Shown here in pieces: positions 35,778-44,607 of a DNA stretch of 64,000 bases. Under the pieces are notes generated by a model. It ran no database searches. It had not been told where the DNA came from and saw only the letters and a list, made by a program, of their open reading frames with translations. Source of the DNA: Bradyrhizobium sp. 139 (GTDB lineage Bacteria; Pseudomonadota; Alphaproteobacteria; Rhizobiales; Xanthobacteraceae); assembly GCF_023074175.1 (NCBI RefSeq), contig NZ_JADPKS010000074.1, positions 1-64,000 on the forward strand, given 5' to 3'. Made by a program: the position numbers and the translations under genes. Numbering within the stretch: the stretch's first letter is position 1; each line of letters starts with the position of its first letter.

Positions 35778-35852
35778 CAAACCAATTGCGATTCGGTCGA
35801 TATCGTGGTGATCGTTACTGTAACGCGCGGTGATTTGCGCGACGAGATTGAC

Positions 35853-37169
35853 ATGGCCAACGAAGCATTCGCCCTCTCGCCTATGGCTGCCCGTGCGGCC
35901 GAGCCGAACGAGCAGGATTACGACGCGATCCGCGAAGCCTTCATGGAAACCGCGCGCGGCCGCTGGTTCCTCGGCGAATATGCCAAGCGCAACCGCAATG
36001 CGGATACCCGCATGGTGCTCGATGCGGTCGCGAAAATCGAAGAAACCCTTGCGGCACAGCGACAACCCGTGGTCGAGGACCGCCTGCCCGAGGCGCTGGT
36101 CGAGATCCGCCGCGCCATCCGCGAGGCCGAGACGATCGCGATCGCAGCCTTCGATCCCGCCGCGATCGAGGCCAGCCTCGCGCCGATCCCGCGCGGCGTC
36201 CGCATCATCAAGGAGATCTCCTGGCGCTGGCGCGAGATCGGTGCCGACGGGCGAATCTGCGACCTCATTGATTCGCAGCTCGCCCTCATCGAGGCCGCTT
36301 GCGGACAGGTGTCGATCATCGACCCCCGCGTCGAGCTCAAGGCCGCATTCGATCTGCTCAGGGATCGGGTCGAGCAGCTAGATGCAGACGGCGACACAGC
36401 GCCGCAAGCGGCGGTGCACCCCGCGCCGGCGCCGAAAGCGCCCGTCGCAGAGGCCGCGCCTGTCGAGGCCGCGCCTGCCGCGATGGCGAGCGAAGCACCT
36501 GTGACCGAGGCTGCGGTCGAAGCGGTCAGCACCGCCGAAGCACTCGCCATTGCCGAGGAGGCAATGGACGTCGCCATCGAGCCGGAGGTCATTGCCGACA
36601 ATCACGTCACGCGCGAAGAGGAGATCGCCGAACCCGCCGCTTTCGCCGAGATGGCCGACGATTTCTCGCTCGACGCCGCCGCGGAAGCCGAGGACGAAGC
36701 CGTGCTCGAGGCCATTGCGCTGGAGATGGCCGCACCCGATCCGTCGTTCGATGAGATCGTCGAACCGATCGAAGCGGGCATTCCGGAGCCGGTGGTTGCG
36801 GAGGCAGCAGCGCCCGTTGCCGCCGAGATGCCGGAGCCGATCGCGCCGGAGCCGGCCGCCGCACCGCTCGTGGAGGAGCCCGTAGAGGAAGCGCCGATCG
36901 CGATGGAATCGCTTGCGCGCCTCACCAACGCCATTGCGGAAGCCGCCGCCGAAGTGATGGAGCAGCCGGCCCCGACCTTGGCAGCCACGGCAACATTCGG
37001 CGCAGCGCTGACCGCGACACTTCCCATGCCCTCGCCCGTCCCCGAGCCCTCGCTCGGCGCCACCATCCTCGCCAGCGGCATTTTGCAAAAGCCCCGCGCG
37101 GCGGCCAACGATCCCATGGCCCCAATTCGCCGCATGACCCAGGCCGAGAAGATCGCGTTCTTCTCGTAA
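35853..37169 (+). CDS. Ala/Glu/Pro-rich protein of unknown function
   Basis: A 438-residue acidic protein. Residues 1 to about 195 look folded and helical ('EQDYDAIREAFMETARGRWFL', core AFMETARGRWFLGEYAKRN; 'VRIIKEISWRWREIGADGRI'). The middle (about 200-400) is low-complexity Ala/Glu/Pro, and the C-terminus ends in a compact basic motif 'MAPIRRMTQAEKIAFFS'. No signal peptide or membrane segment. I recognise no domain with confidence; the layout suggests a cytoplasmic scaffold or adaptor. The ATG at 35853 gives a cleaner N-terminus than the upstream GTG-type start. Confidence 0.8.
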   Translation: MANEAFALSPMAARAAEPNEQDYDAIREAFMETARGRWFLGEYAKRNRNADTRMVLDAVAKIEETLAAQRQPVVEDRLPEALVEIRRAIREAETIAIAAFDPAAIEASLAPIPRGVRIIKEISWRWREIGADGRICDLIDSQLALIEAACGQVSIIDPRVELKAAFDLLRDRVEQLDADGDTAPQAAVHPAPAPKAPVAEAAPVEAAPAAMASEAPVTEAAVEAVSTAEALAIAEEAMDVAIEPEVIADNHVTREEEIAEPAAFAEMADDFSLDAAAEAEDEAVLEAIALEMAAPDPSFDEIVEPIEAGIPEPVVAEAAAPVAAEMPEPIAPEPAAAPLVEEPVEEAPIAMESLARLTNAIAEAAAEVMEQPAPTLAATATFGAALTATLPMPSPVPEPSLGATILASGILQKPRAAANDPMAPIRRMTQAEKIAFFS

Positions 37170-37191
37170 GGGGCGCTCTAATTGTTAATCC

Positions 37192-37398
37192 GTCATCCTG
37201 AGGTGCGGGGCTTGCGATGCGCTCGCATCGCAAGACGAGCCTCGAAGGATGAACGGCCGAGATGCAGCCGGGCCGTCGCCCTTCGAGGCTTGCTCAGCGC
37301 CGCGATGCGCCGCCGAGCGCGCACCTCAGGGTGACGGTGAGAGATAGATGTCCGCGGCTAGATTTCGTCATTGCTAGCGCAGCGAAGCGATCCGGACA
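37192..37398. repeat. Intergenic repeat cluster, 'CATCCTGAGGTGC...CTCGAAGGATGA' type
   Basis: CATCCTGAGGTGCGGGGC and its inverted counterpart GCGCACCTCAGGGTG bound the element, with internal hairpin CTTGCGATGC-GCTC-GCATCGCAAG and a CCTCGAAGGATGA block. A half-copy of the 'CATTGCTAGCGCAGCGAAG' family follows at 37368. Related copies occur at 20831 and 40341. Non-coding. Confidence 0.75.
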
Positions 37399-37418
37399 GC
37401 CACCGCGTGGCTGCCTGA

Positions 37419-37778
37419 TCACCCGCAATTCCACACCGCGCCGATCGGTGTCCGTGTCCAGCACGGGCCGAAGCTGCCGCCGTTGTAGCGGCCGCCGCCG
37501 AAGCCGGGACGGCCGAAATAGCGCCACTCGCCGTCCCAGCCGTAATATTGCGGAACCGGATCGATGTACCAGTGGCGACGGTCGCTGCGCGACATACGCC
37601 GCATCGCTTCCTTCTGCTTGTAGAGCGGAATGCTGTTGCTCAGCGGCTGACGATAGCCCGGCAGGAAGCCGTAGCCATGCCAGGCTTGCGCGGCCCGTTT
37701 CTTGATGGACTCCGCCGGGGCCGTAGCCGGCAGCAGGGACAGGATGATAACAACAGACAGACGTACAAGGCGCGACAT
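37419..37778 (-). CDS. Small secreted Gly/Tyr/Arg-rich protein
   Basis: A 119-residue protein with a signal peptide ('LVRLSVVIILSLLPATAPAES'; cleavage near residue 22). The mature part has 'WHGYGFLPGYRQP' and a glycine/aromatic C-terminus with 'RYFGRPGFGGGRYNGGSF' and two cysteines. Proteins like this are common in Bradyrhizobium with no known role. The ATG at 37778 is chosen for the signal peptide; the Shine-Dalgarno is weak. Confidence 0.75.
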   Translation of the reverse strand: MSRLVRLSVVIILSLLPATAPAESIKKRAAQAWHGYGFLPGYRQPLSNSIPLYKQKEAMRRMSRSDRRHWYIDPVPQYYGWDGEWRYFGRPGFGGGRYNGGSFGPCWTRTPIGAVWNCG

Positions 37779-37876
37779 GGATTCACGATAGACAGTCGAG
37801 TTCGGGAACGCCATTCAAATTCGAGTGCAAGGCTATTTGTACGAGCGCCCACCAATCGGATGGTCCGAAGCTTCCG

Positions 37877-38320
37877 CTAGCTGATCACGCCCTTGCGGAT
37901 CAGAAAGCATCCATACGCCCTGCTGTCCCCCACCTGCACCACGCCAAAGCCCGCCGCAGCGGCGCGATAGAAATCCGCACGCGCGAGCTTGCCGGGACTG
38001 ACCGTTCGCCCGACCGCGCGCTCGATCTCCGCCAGCACTGCGCGCTGCACCTCGGGGACGCGCTCGGGATCGTCGACCGGCATCATCACGCGCACCGGAT
38101 CGGGATCGAAATCGTCGAGCGGATAAACGGACATGATGGCGCGGATTGCGGTCTCCATGCTCATGCCGGGCAACTGGATCAGGCGCTGCGACGTCGTGCT
38201 CTGCGCGATGCGGGTGGCCGGATGATTGGCATCGACGAAAACGAGATCGTCGCCATGGCCCATCGAGGCGAGCAGCCAAAGCAGGTCGGGCGTCAGGATC
38301 GGATCGATCGATTTCAGCAT
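37877..38320 (-). CDS. RbsD/FucU family sugar mutarotase
   Basis: A 147-residue protein matching L-fucose mutarotase/RbsD: 'DPILTPDLLWLLASMGHGD', 'LVFVDANHPA' and the C-terminal 'FYRAAAAGFGVVQVGDSRAYG' (core GFGVVQVGDSRAYGCF). These decameric enzymes interconvert pyranose anomers of fucose or ribose. No sugar kinase or fucose transport gene is adjacent, so substrate and pathway are unknown. FucU is favoured over RbsD by length and the NHPA motif. Confidence 0.85.
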   Translation of the reverse strand: MLKSIDPILTPDLLWLLASMGHGDDLVFVDANHPATRIAQSTTSQRLIQLPGMSMETAIRAIMSVYPLDDFDPDPVRVMMPVDDPERVPEVQRAVLAEIERAVGRTVSPGKLARADFYRAAAAGFGVVQVGDSRAYGCFLIRKGVIS

Positions 38321-38485
38321 GTGACGGACTATCCTCCCAATCGATCGCCCACCATAGCAGGTTCCAATCGTGATTCAGATCACGCAGCCTGCCATGGTGA
38401 CCGCAATCACGGACCACAGGTTCGAACGCGGCCAAGCTTCCTCGCAACCAATCTCGCATCGAGATCAGTGCCAAAGGAGCACGCC

Positions 38486-40207
38486 ATGTTCCGCCTAAAG
38501 CCTTTGCTGATGACTGCGGGCCTGCTGGGAAGCCTGTTCGGCTTCGCCTGCGGGCCCGTTTCCGCGCAAGTTGCCCCGGTCCAGCCCACCCTCGCCGCGC
38601 TGCAAGGCCCGGAGCAGCGGGTGGCGCTGGTGATCGGTAATGCGAACTACCAGAACGCGCCGCAACTCGCGAACCCCGACGATGACGCGCAATCGATGGC
38701 GCAATTCCTGAACTCGGCCGGCTTCGAAGTGGTCGCCGCGACCGACCTGACCCAGAACGACATGCTGCGCGTGGTGCAGGACTTTTCCGCCAAGGTCGCT
38801 TCGCGCGGCCCGAACACGGTAGCCATGGTGTATTATGCCGGTCATGGCGTGCAGCTCGCCGGCGAGAACTACCTCGTTCCCGTCGACGCCAGGGTGTCGA
38901 GCCCGACCGAGCTGGTCAACAACTCGGTGCGCCTGGTCGACGTGATGTCGACGCTGGAGACGATCCCGAGCCGCATGCGCATCGTCATCCTCGATGCCTG
39001 CCGCAACAACCCGTTTCCGAACGTGAATGACGCCGGCCGCGGTCTGGCCATCGTCGACGCGCCGAACGGCTCCATCGTCGGCTATTCGACCGCGCCGGGT
39101 GCGGAAGCGCAGGACGGCGCCGGCGGCCATAGCCCCTACACGCAGGCCTTCCTCAACGTCGCGCGCGAGCCCAACGTGCCGATCGAGCAGCTGTTCAAGC
39201 GCGTGCGCCTCGAAGTCAACCAGACCACCAGCGGCGCGCAGATCCCGTGGGAAAGCTCGTCATTGACCTCCGACTTCACCTTCTTCGGCGACACCGTGGT
39301 TGCCGCAAGCCGCGCGCCGGTGAATGCGCCGGTGGTGCAGATGGCCTCCAACCTGCCGAGCCGCTCGACCCGTCAGGCCTATGACTACGTCGTGTCCGAG
39401 GGACGGCCGGAGTACTATCAGGAGTTCATCCAGATGTACCCGCACGATCCGCTGTGCGACCACGTCCGCTGGCTGCTTGCGAATCTCACGATCTCGCAGG
39501 CCTGGCACAAGGCGGTGCTCGCGAATTCGCCGCTCGGCTACAAGAGCTTCTACGACAGCTACGGCAACAGCCCCTATGCGCCAGTCGCGCTGAAGCTGCA
39601 GGTCCAGCCGAAGCTGATCCCCTTGACGCAGGCGACCAGGTTCCTGGCTCCGCAGAACATGACTGCGACCTTCAAGATCGGCAATCTCGGCCAGCCCAAA
39701 TACATACCGCTGGTGCAGCAGGGCAATGGCGGCGGGCAAGTGAACGGCAATTTGCCGGTCGTGCAGAAGCCCGGCGACAACAACGTCATCGGCAAGCTCG
39801 GCAATGGCGGCCAGATCGTCAATTTGCCGGCGGGCAGCCAGACGAACGGCACGCCGTCGCAGATCCCGAGCAAGATCGTCACGATGCCTGCGCCGACCAA
39901 CACCACGACCAACAATGGCGGCATCGGCAGGATCGTCACGATGCCTGCGAATGTCGGCAAGCGTGGCTCGAATGTCGGCGTGAAGCCTGTTCAGACGCAG
40001 ACCAATCCGATCCGCATCAACAACGGCGTGAAGTTGAACAACAACCCGGTGAACAAGGTGCAGGTTCAAAACAACCAGCAGAACAACCGCCCGCAGTTCA
40101 ACACGACCAGCCGGATCGGCAGTGGCGGCGCCAACAACTTCCGCCAGTCGATGAACCAGGCGCAGGGCAACAGCGGCGGCAACAATCACCGCGGCTTCAT
40201 GCACTGA
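38486..40207 (+). CDS. Secreted caspase-fold (peptidase C14) protein with Asn/Gln-rich tail
   Basis: A 573-residue protein with a signal peptide ('LLMTAGLLGSLFGFACGPVSA'). The C14 domain (about 43-275) keeps the catalytic pair: H120 in 'VYYAGHGVQ' and C172 in 'LDACRNNPF'. After a helical 'YDYVVSEGRPEYYQEF' segment (about 290-340), residues from about 411 to the end are dominated by Asn, Gln, Gly and Val, with repeated 'KIVTMPA'/'RIVTMPA' and poly-Asn-like stretches, and look disordered. Bacterial metacaspase-like proteins cleave after Arg/Lys or are regulatory. The start has a good AAAGGAG site; a terminator follows the gene. Confidence 0.88.
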   Translation: MFRLKPLLMTAGLLGSLFGFACGPVSAQVAPVQPTLAALQGPEQRVALVIGNANYQNAPQLANPDDDAQSMAQFLNSAGFEVVAATDLTQNDMLRVVQDFSAKVASRGPNTVAMVYYAGHGVQLAGENYLVPVDARVSSPTELVNNSVRLVDVMSTLETIPSRMRIVILDACRNNPFPNVNDAGRGLAIVDAPNGSIVGYSTAPGAEAQDGAGGHSPYTQAFLNVAREPNVPIEQLFKRVRLEVNQTTSGAQIPWESSSLTSDFTFFGDTVVAASRAPVNAPVVQMASNLPSRSTRQAYDYVVSEGRPEYYQEFIQMYPHDPLCDHVRWLLANLTISQAWHKAVLANSPLGYKSFYDSYGNSPYAPVALKLQVQPKLIPLTQATRFLAPQNMTATFKIGNLGQPKYIPLVQQGNGGGQVNGNLPVVQKPGDNNVIGKLGNGGQIVNLPAGSQTNGTPSQIPSKIVTMPAPTNTTTNNGGIGRIVTMPANVGKRGSNVGVKPVQTQTNPIRINNGVKLNNNPVNKVQVQNNQQNNRPQFNTTSRIGSGGANNFRQSMNQAQGNSGGNNHRGFMH

Positions 40208-40229
40208 TTGCGGTCGTCCACACCACGGC

Positions 40230-40261
40230 AAAGGGCAGAGCGGTGACGCTCTGCCCTTTTT
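40230..40261 (+). terminator. Rho-independent terminator of the caspase-family gene
   Basis: A 13-base-pair stem (aaagggcagagcg and its complement) with a GTGA tetraloop is followed by TTTTT, 22 bases after the stop codon. Confidence 0.9.
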
Positions 40262-40340
40262 CGTGTCAGCAAGTAAGACATGATCAGATAGTCTGCGGCT
40301 CGGGCTTACCCTCGGGCCTTTTGGGCGGCCTGAGCGCACG

Positions 40341-40477
40341 CCTCGTCCTTCGAGACGACCGCTCCGCGGTCTCCTCAGGATGAGGCTAATCGGCATCGAT
40401 GCTCGTTGAAACTCCTGCCGCGCACTCAATCCTCATCCTGAGGAGCCCGCCAAAAGCGGGCGTCTCGAAGGATGGGC
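40341..40477. repeat. Intergenic repeat with inverted 'CATCCTGAGGAG' arms
   Basis: CTCGTCCTTCGAGACG and TCCTCAGGATGAGG on the left pair with CCTCATCCTGAGGAG and CGTCTCGAAGGATGGG on the right, about 45 bases apart. It belongs to the same broad class as the 37192 element. It fills most of the gap between the caspase-family gene and the convergent dehydratase; I see no gene. Confidence 0.75.
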
Positions 40478-40567
40478 CGCGGGGAAACAGCTCTCAAAGA
40501 CAATAGCCCTGCAGCCCTGCCCTGCGGGGAGAAGTGGACCGAGCTCTCTCGCTCGCACCGATTGGAA

Positions 40568-41551
40568 TCAGGCCACCAGTTCGGCGAACAAATCGGCGTC
40601 GACATTGCCGCCGGAGAGCACGATGACGACGTTCTTGCCGGCGACATCGAGTCGGCCGGCGAGCAGCGCAGCAAGGCCCACCGCGCCGCCGGGCTCGACC
40701 ACGAGCTTCAGTTCGCGATAGGCAAATGCCACGGCCGCGCCGACTTCCTTGTCCGACGCGGTGACGCCGCATGCCAAGAGCTTGCTGTTGATCGCAAACG
40801 TCATCTCGCCGGGGATCAAGGCCATCAGCGCGTCGCAGATGGTGCGGCCAGCAGGCGCATGCGGCTCGCGATGGCCTGCGGTCAGCGAAAGGCCGTGATC
40901 ATCGAACGCCTCCGGTTCGGCCACCACGATCTGGGCCAGCGGATAGCGCGCCTTCACCGCGGTCGCGACACCGGCGATCAGGCCGCCGCCGGAGGCCGGC
41001 GCCACCACGATGTCTGGGCTAAGGCCGAGCGCCGCCATGTCCTCCGCGATCTCGCGGCCGGCGGTGCCCTGCCCCGCAATCACGAAGGGATCGTCATAGG
41101 GCCTGACAAGCGTCGCGCCGCGCTTCTCGGCGATGCCGCGCGAGATCGCCTCACGGTCATCGCGGTCGCGGTCGTACAGCACGACCTCGGCGCCGTAGGA
41201 TTTGGTGCGCTCGCGCTTGGACAACGGCGCATCCGCCGGCATCACGATGGTCGCCTGCATGTCGAGGATTTTTGCCGCCGCCGCCACGCCCTGGGCGTGG
41301 TTGCCGGAGGAGAACGCGACGACGCCGCCGGCACGCTTGTCCTGCGGGATCGAAGCGACCTTGTTGAAGGCGCCGCGGAACTTGAAGGAGCCGGTGCGCT
41401 GGAGCATCTCCGGCTTCAAAAAGACCTTTGCGCCGACGCGCTCGTTGAGCACGGGAAAGGACAGCAGCGGGGTGCGGATGGCAAAGGGCGCGATCACGCG
41501 TGCTGCGGCATCGATATCGGCGGGGCCGATCGGAAGGGGCTGTTCGGTCAT
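40568..41551 (-). CDS. Threonine/serine dehydratase (fold type II PLP)
   Basis: A 327-residue enzyme. The PLP lysine is in 'TGSFKFRGAFN', the substrate loop is 'SSGNHAQGVA', and the phosphate-binding glycine loop is 'PASGGGLIAG'; 'VLSGGNVD' ends the domain. The length and lack of an ACT domain point to a catabolic threonine/serine dehydratase or serine racemase-like enzyme, not biosynthetic IlvA. The ATG at 41551 is chosen from the family N-terminus; longer forms are low complexity. Confidence 0.9.
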   Translation of the reverse strand: MTEQPLPIGPADIDAAARVIAPFAIRTPLLSFPVLNERVGAKVFLKPEMLQRTGSFKFRGAFNKVASIPQDKRAGGVVAFSSGNHAQGVAAAAKILDMQATIVMPADAPLSKRERTKSYGAEVVLYDRDRDDREAISRGIAEKRGATLVRPYDDPFVIAGQGTAGREIAEDMAALGLSPDIVVAPASGGGLIAGVATAVKARYPLAQIVVAEPEAFDDHGLSLTAGHREPHAPAGRTICDALMALIPGEMTFAINSKLLACGVTASDKEVGAAVAFAYRELKLVVEPGGAVGLAALLAGRLDVAGKNVVIVLSGGNVDADLFAELVA

Positions 41552-41606
41552 ATCAGATGTTATCGCGCCCGATGAGGCGCGGGCAAGACATCTCCGCGCG
41601 AGGATT

Positions 41607-42650
41607 TTAGGCGACGAAGCGAGCCTGTTCCGCACCGTTCCGGCCTGATAGCACCGCGCCGACCGCCAAAATGCTGTCAACGAAGGCCCGGGCCGAGGCC
41701 TCCCAGGTATAATCGGCGGCGAATTCGACGCAGGCCGGCCGGGAGATGTCGAGCGCGGCGAAGCAGGCGTTGCGCAGATCGTGATCGAGCGCGCCGACCG
41801 GCGCATCGCCGATCACATCGCGGGGCCCCTTCACGGGGAACGCCGCCACCGGCAGGCCGCTTGCCAGGGCTTCCAGCAGGACCAGGCCGAAGGTGTCGGT
41901 CTTGCTGGGAAACACGAACACATCAGCCGCCGCATAGATCTCCGCCAGCGCCTCACCGTGCTTCTCGCCCAGGAAGATCGCATCCGGATAGGCTTCTTCC
42001 AGCGCGATACGCGCCGGGCCGTCGCCGACAATCACCTTGGTGCCGGGCAGATCGAGATCGAGAAACGCCTCGAGGTTCTTTTCCACCGCGATGCGGCCGA
42101 CCGACAGGAAGACCGGCGCCGGCAGGCAGAGGTCGATCGCACGGGGGTGGAACAGATGTGTGTCGACGCCACGCGGCCACAGCACGACATTGTCAAAGCC
42201 GCGCTCGCCAAGCTCGCAGGCGAGCGCAGGCGTCGCCGCCATCACGGCGCGGCTGGGGCTGTGGAAGCGGCGCAGCGCCCGCCAGATCAGGGAGCCCGGA
42301 ACCGGCACGCGCGCGCGGACATATTCAGGAAAGCGGGTATGAAAGCTGGTCGTGAACGGCAGCTTGCGCTGACGGCAGTAGCGGCGAACCATCAGGCCGA
42401 TCGGCCCCTCGGTCGCAATGTGGATGCTGTCCGGCCGCGCCGCTTCGATCAGCCTCGCGATTCGCGCCGGGCGCGGCATGGCGAGCCGCACGTCGCGATA
42501 GCTCGGCATCGCGAAGGTGCGGAACGATTGCGGCGTCAGGAACGTGAACTCGACGCCGAGCCCATTGGCGGTGTCAGCAAGCTTGGTCAGCGTCCGAACC
42601 ACACCGTTGACTTGCGGGTGCCAGGCGTCCGTCGCGACCAGGATGCGCAT
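41607..42650 (-). CDS. Glycosyltransferase family 4, lipid mannosyl/glucosyltransferase-like
   Basis: A 347-residue GT-B enzyme. N-terminal 'ATDAWHPQVNGVVRTL' and C-terminal 'GEKHGEALAEIYAAADVF' and 'DTFGLVLLEALASGLPVAA' are typical of MgtA/PimB-like transferases acting on membrane lipids. Its ATG overlaps the stop of the upstream metallophosphoesterase gene (TGATG), so they are translationally coupled. Related pairs in rhizobia act on glycolipids, and the LpxH-like partner fits envelope lipid modification (inference). Confidence 0.88.
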   Translation of the reverse strand: MRILVATDAWHPQVNGVVRTLTKLADTANGLGVEFTFLTPQSFRTFAMPSYRDVRLAMPRPARIARLIEAARPDSIHIATEGPIGLMVRRYCRQRKLPFTTSFHTRFPEYVRARVPVPGSLIWRALRRFHSPSRAVMAATPALACELGERGFDNVVLWPRGVDTHLFHPRAIDLCLPAPVFLSVGRIAVEKNLEAFLDLDLPGTKVIVGDGPARIALEEAYPDAIFLGEKHGEALAEIYAAADVFVFPSKTDTFGLVLLEALASGLPVAAFPVKGPRDVIGDAPVGALDHDLRNACFAALDISRPACVEFAADYTWEASARAFVDSILAVGAVLSGRNGAEQARFVA

Positions 42651-43462
42651 CAGGCTGCCTTTGCTGAGACCTGCGGGACAGCTGCCGGCTTCTGCACCTG
42701 ATCCGCCCAGGTGATGATCTCGAAATGGCCGTCGTCGTGCTCGACCAGAGCGGTGCAGCTCTCGACCCAATCGCCGCAGTTCATGTAGCGGATGCCGCCC
42801 TCGTCGCGGATCACGGCGTAGTGGATGTGGCCGCAGATCACGCCGTCGGCGTCGTGGCGCCGCGCCTCGGCGGCGAGCGCCTGCTCGAACGCGCCGATAT
42901 AGTTGACGGCGTTCTTCACCTTCTGCTTGGCCCATTGCGACAGCGACCAGTAGGGCACCTTGAACATGCGGCGGAAGAAGTTGACGAAGCGATTCATCTG
43001 GATCGCGAAGTCGTAGGCCTTGTCGCCGAGATGGGCGAGCCAGCGCGCGTTCTGTACCACCAGATCGAAGATGTCGCCGTGGATGACGAGATAGCGCTTG
43101 CCGTCCACACCGGCGTGGACGGTGTTCTCGACCACGTCGATGCCGCCGAAATGCGTGCCGTAATAGTTGCGCAAGAACTCGTCGTGGTTGCCGGGGATGT
43201 AGATGACCTTGGCGCCCTTGCGCGCCTTGCGCAAAAGCTTCTGGACCAGGTCGTTGTGCGATTGCGGCCAGTGCCAGCTCGATTTCAGCGCCCAGCCGTC
43301 GACGATATCGCCGACGAGATAGATCGTGTCGGCGTCGTGGAAGCGCAGGAAGTCGAGCAGAAGGTCGGCTTGAGAACCGCGGGCTCCGAGATGAACGTCG
43401 GAGATGAACAAGGTGCGGAAGCGCCTTTCAGGGCTCCCGTCACTCACATCGTAACTTCCCAT
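42650..43462 (-). CDS. LpxH-like metallophosphoesterase (UDP-2,3-diacylglucosamine hydrolase family)
   Basis: A 270-residue calcineurin-like phosphoesterase. Metal-binding motifs: 'FISDVHLGARG' (D-x-H), 'LVGDIVDGW' (GD-x-x-D), 'IPGNHDEF' (GNHD), 'VIHGDIFD' and 'VICGHIHYAV' (GHxH). The motif set and length match UDP-2,3-diacylglucosamine hydrolases, but it differs from canonical LpxH in the variable cap ('FFRRMFKVPYWSLSQW'). Rhizobia usually use LpxI for lipid A, so it may act on another phospholipid or sugar phosphate linked to the coupled glycosyltransferase. Confidence 0.86.
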   Translation of the reverse strand: MGSYDVSDGSPERRFRTLFISDVHLGARGSQADLLLDFLRFHDADTIYLVGDIVDGWALKSSWHWPQSHNDLVQKLLRKARKGAKVIYIPGNHDEFLRNYYGTHFGGIDVVENTVHAGVDGKRYLVIHGDIFDLVVQNARWLAHLGDKAYDFAIQMNRFVNFFRRMFKVPYWSLSQWAKQKVKNAVNYIGAFEQALAAEARRHDADGVICGHIHYAVIRDEGGIRYMNCGDWVESCTALVEHDDGHFEIITWADQVQKPAAVPQVSAKAA

Positions 43463-43652
43463 GCGACAGCCTGTAACAATATCCCGTGACAGGGGGATGA
43501 CCGATTAGCCTTGAGGCACCCTCAGATACGAATCAAATCTAGCCTCGCCCTCCCCGCGAATATCAGTCGCATGCGACAATCAGGCGACATCGCGCCGCAG
43601 GCGCCCCGCCAAAGGGCGTAACGACGGGCCGTCGCTGCGCGCGAAGCCCACG

Positions 43653-44453
43653 TCAGTAGAACTTGTGGAAATGATGGATCGGCCCGTGGCCTTGGCCGAC
43701 GCTGAAGCGGTCGGCGGCCGCGATCGCCGCGCTGATCCAGGCCTTGGCGTTCTGCACGGCGCCCGCGAGATCCTCGCCCTTGGCCAGCCCTGCAGCGACC
43801 GCCGAGGACAGCGAGCAGCCGGTGCCATGAGTATTGCGGGTGGCGACGCGCGGCGCGGCGAGCGCGATCGTGTTTTCGCCATCGACGAGATAGTCGATGC
43901 TCTCGACGCCCTCACCGTGCCCGCCCTTGATCAGGACGGCGCGGCAGCCGAGCGCCAGCAGGCGTCGCCCCTGGTTCTCGATCTCGGCCTCGCTTGCCGC
44001 AACGGGCTCGTCGAGAAGAGCAGCGGCCTCGGGCAGATTAGGCGTGATCACCGACGCCAGCGGCATCAGTTTTGTGCGCAGCGCATCGACGGCGTCGGAC
44101 GCCAGCAGGCGATCGCCCGAGGTTGCGACCATGACGGGATCGAGCACGACATGCCGGGGCGCCCAGCGCGACAGCGCGGCCGCGATCGCATCGATGCTGG
44201 CGGCCTGCGCCACCATGCCGATCTTCACCGCGCCGACGTCCAGATCAGAGAACACCGCGTCGATCTGCGCGGTCACGAACTCGGCGGGCACCGCGTGAAT
44301 GCCGGTGACGCCGCGCGTATTCTGCGCGGTTAGCGCCGTGATGGCGGACGCGCCATAGACGCCGAGCGCCGCAAAGGTCTTGAGGTCGGCCTGGATGCCG
44401 GCGCCGCCGCTCGAATCGGAGCCTGCGATGGTGAGCGCCACGGGCGTCGTCAT
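43653..44453 (-). CDS. thiD: Hydroxymethylpyrimidine/phosphomethylpyrimidine kinase
   Basis: A 266-residue ribokinase-fold kinase. '[19 protein letters not shown]' is the substrate-binding N-terminus and '[18 protein letters not shown]' carries the GTGC catalytic loop. It phosphorylates HMP and HMP-P for thiamine synthesis and salvage. It stands alone with no thiamine genes near, and I see no TPP riboswitch-like CTGAGA element in its leader. Confidence 0.95.
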   Translation of the reverse strand: MTTPVALTIAGSDSSGGAGIQADLKTFAALGVYGASAITALTAQNTRGVTGIHAVPAEFVTAQIDAVFSDLDVGAVKIGMVAQAASIDAIAAALSRWAPRHVVLDPVMVATSGDRLLASDAVDALRTKLMPLASVITPNLPEAAALLDEPVAASEAEIENQGRRLLALGCRAVLIKGGHGEGVESIDYLVDGENTIALAAPRVATRNTHGTGCSLSSAVAAGLAKGEDLAGAVQNAKAWISAAIAAADRFSVGQGHGPIHHFHKFY

Positions 44454-44505
44454 GGGGCGGTTTTCTGCTGGTTCTGGGCCATGATCCGTCCTAGCGCGCA
44501 TGGCC

Positions 44506-44551
44506 GGAGGCAGCAAGTTTGCTTGCGCCCGGAGGCAGCAAGTCCGCTTGC
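44506..44551. repeat. Short direct repeat upstream of thiD
   Basis: Two 21-base copies (ggaggcagcaagttTGCTTGC and ggaggcagcaagtCCGCTTGC) repeat with a 25-base period in the thiD leader region. Each contains a small GCAAG/CTTGC hairpin. They may be regulatory in the thiD transcript or chance slippage; no known motif. Confidence 0.5.
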
Positions 44552-44607
44552 TAAATCCGGCCGGTTTTGGCCTATTAGCCGCCAGATGTGCCTTCGGAGT
44601 GACTGCA

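Noticed and set aside
44454-44607. TPP riboswitch before thiD
   Set aside because: No CTGAGA-type conserved core on the thiD strand; only a short direct repeat is present.
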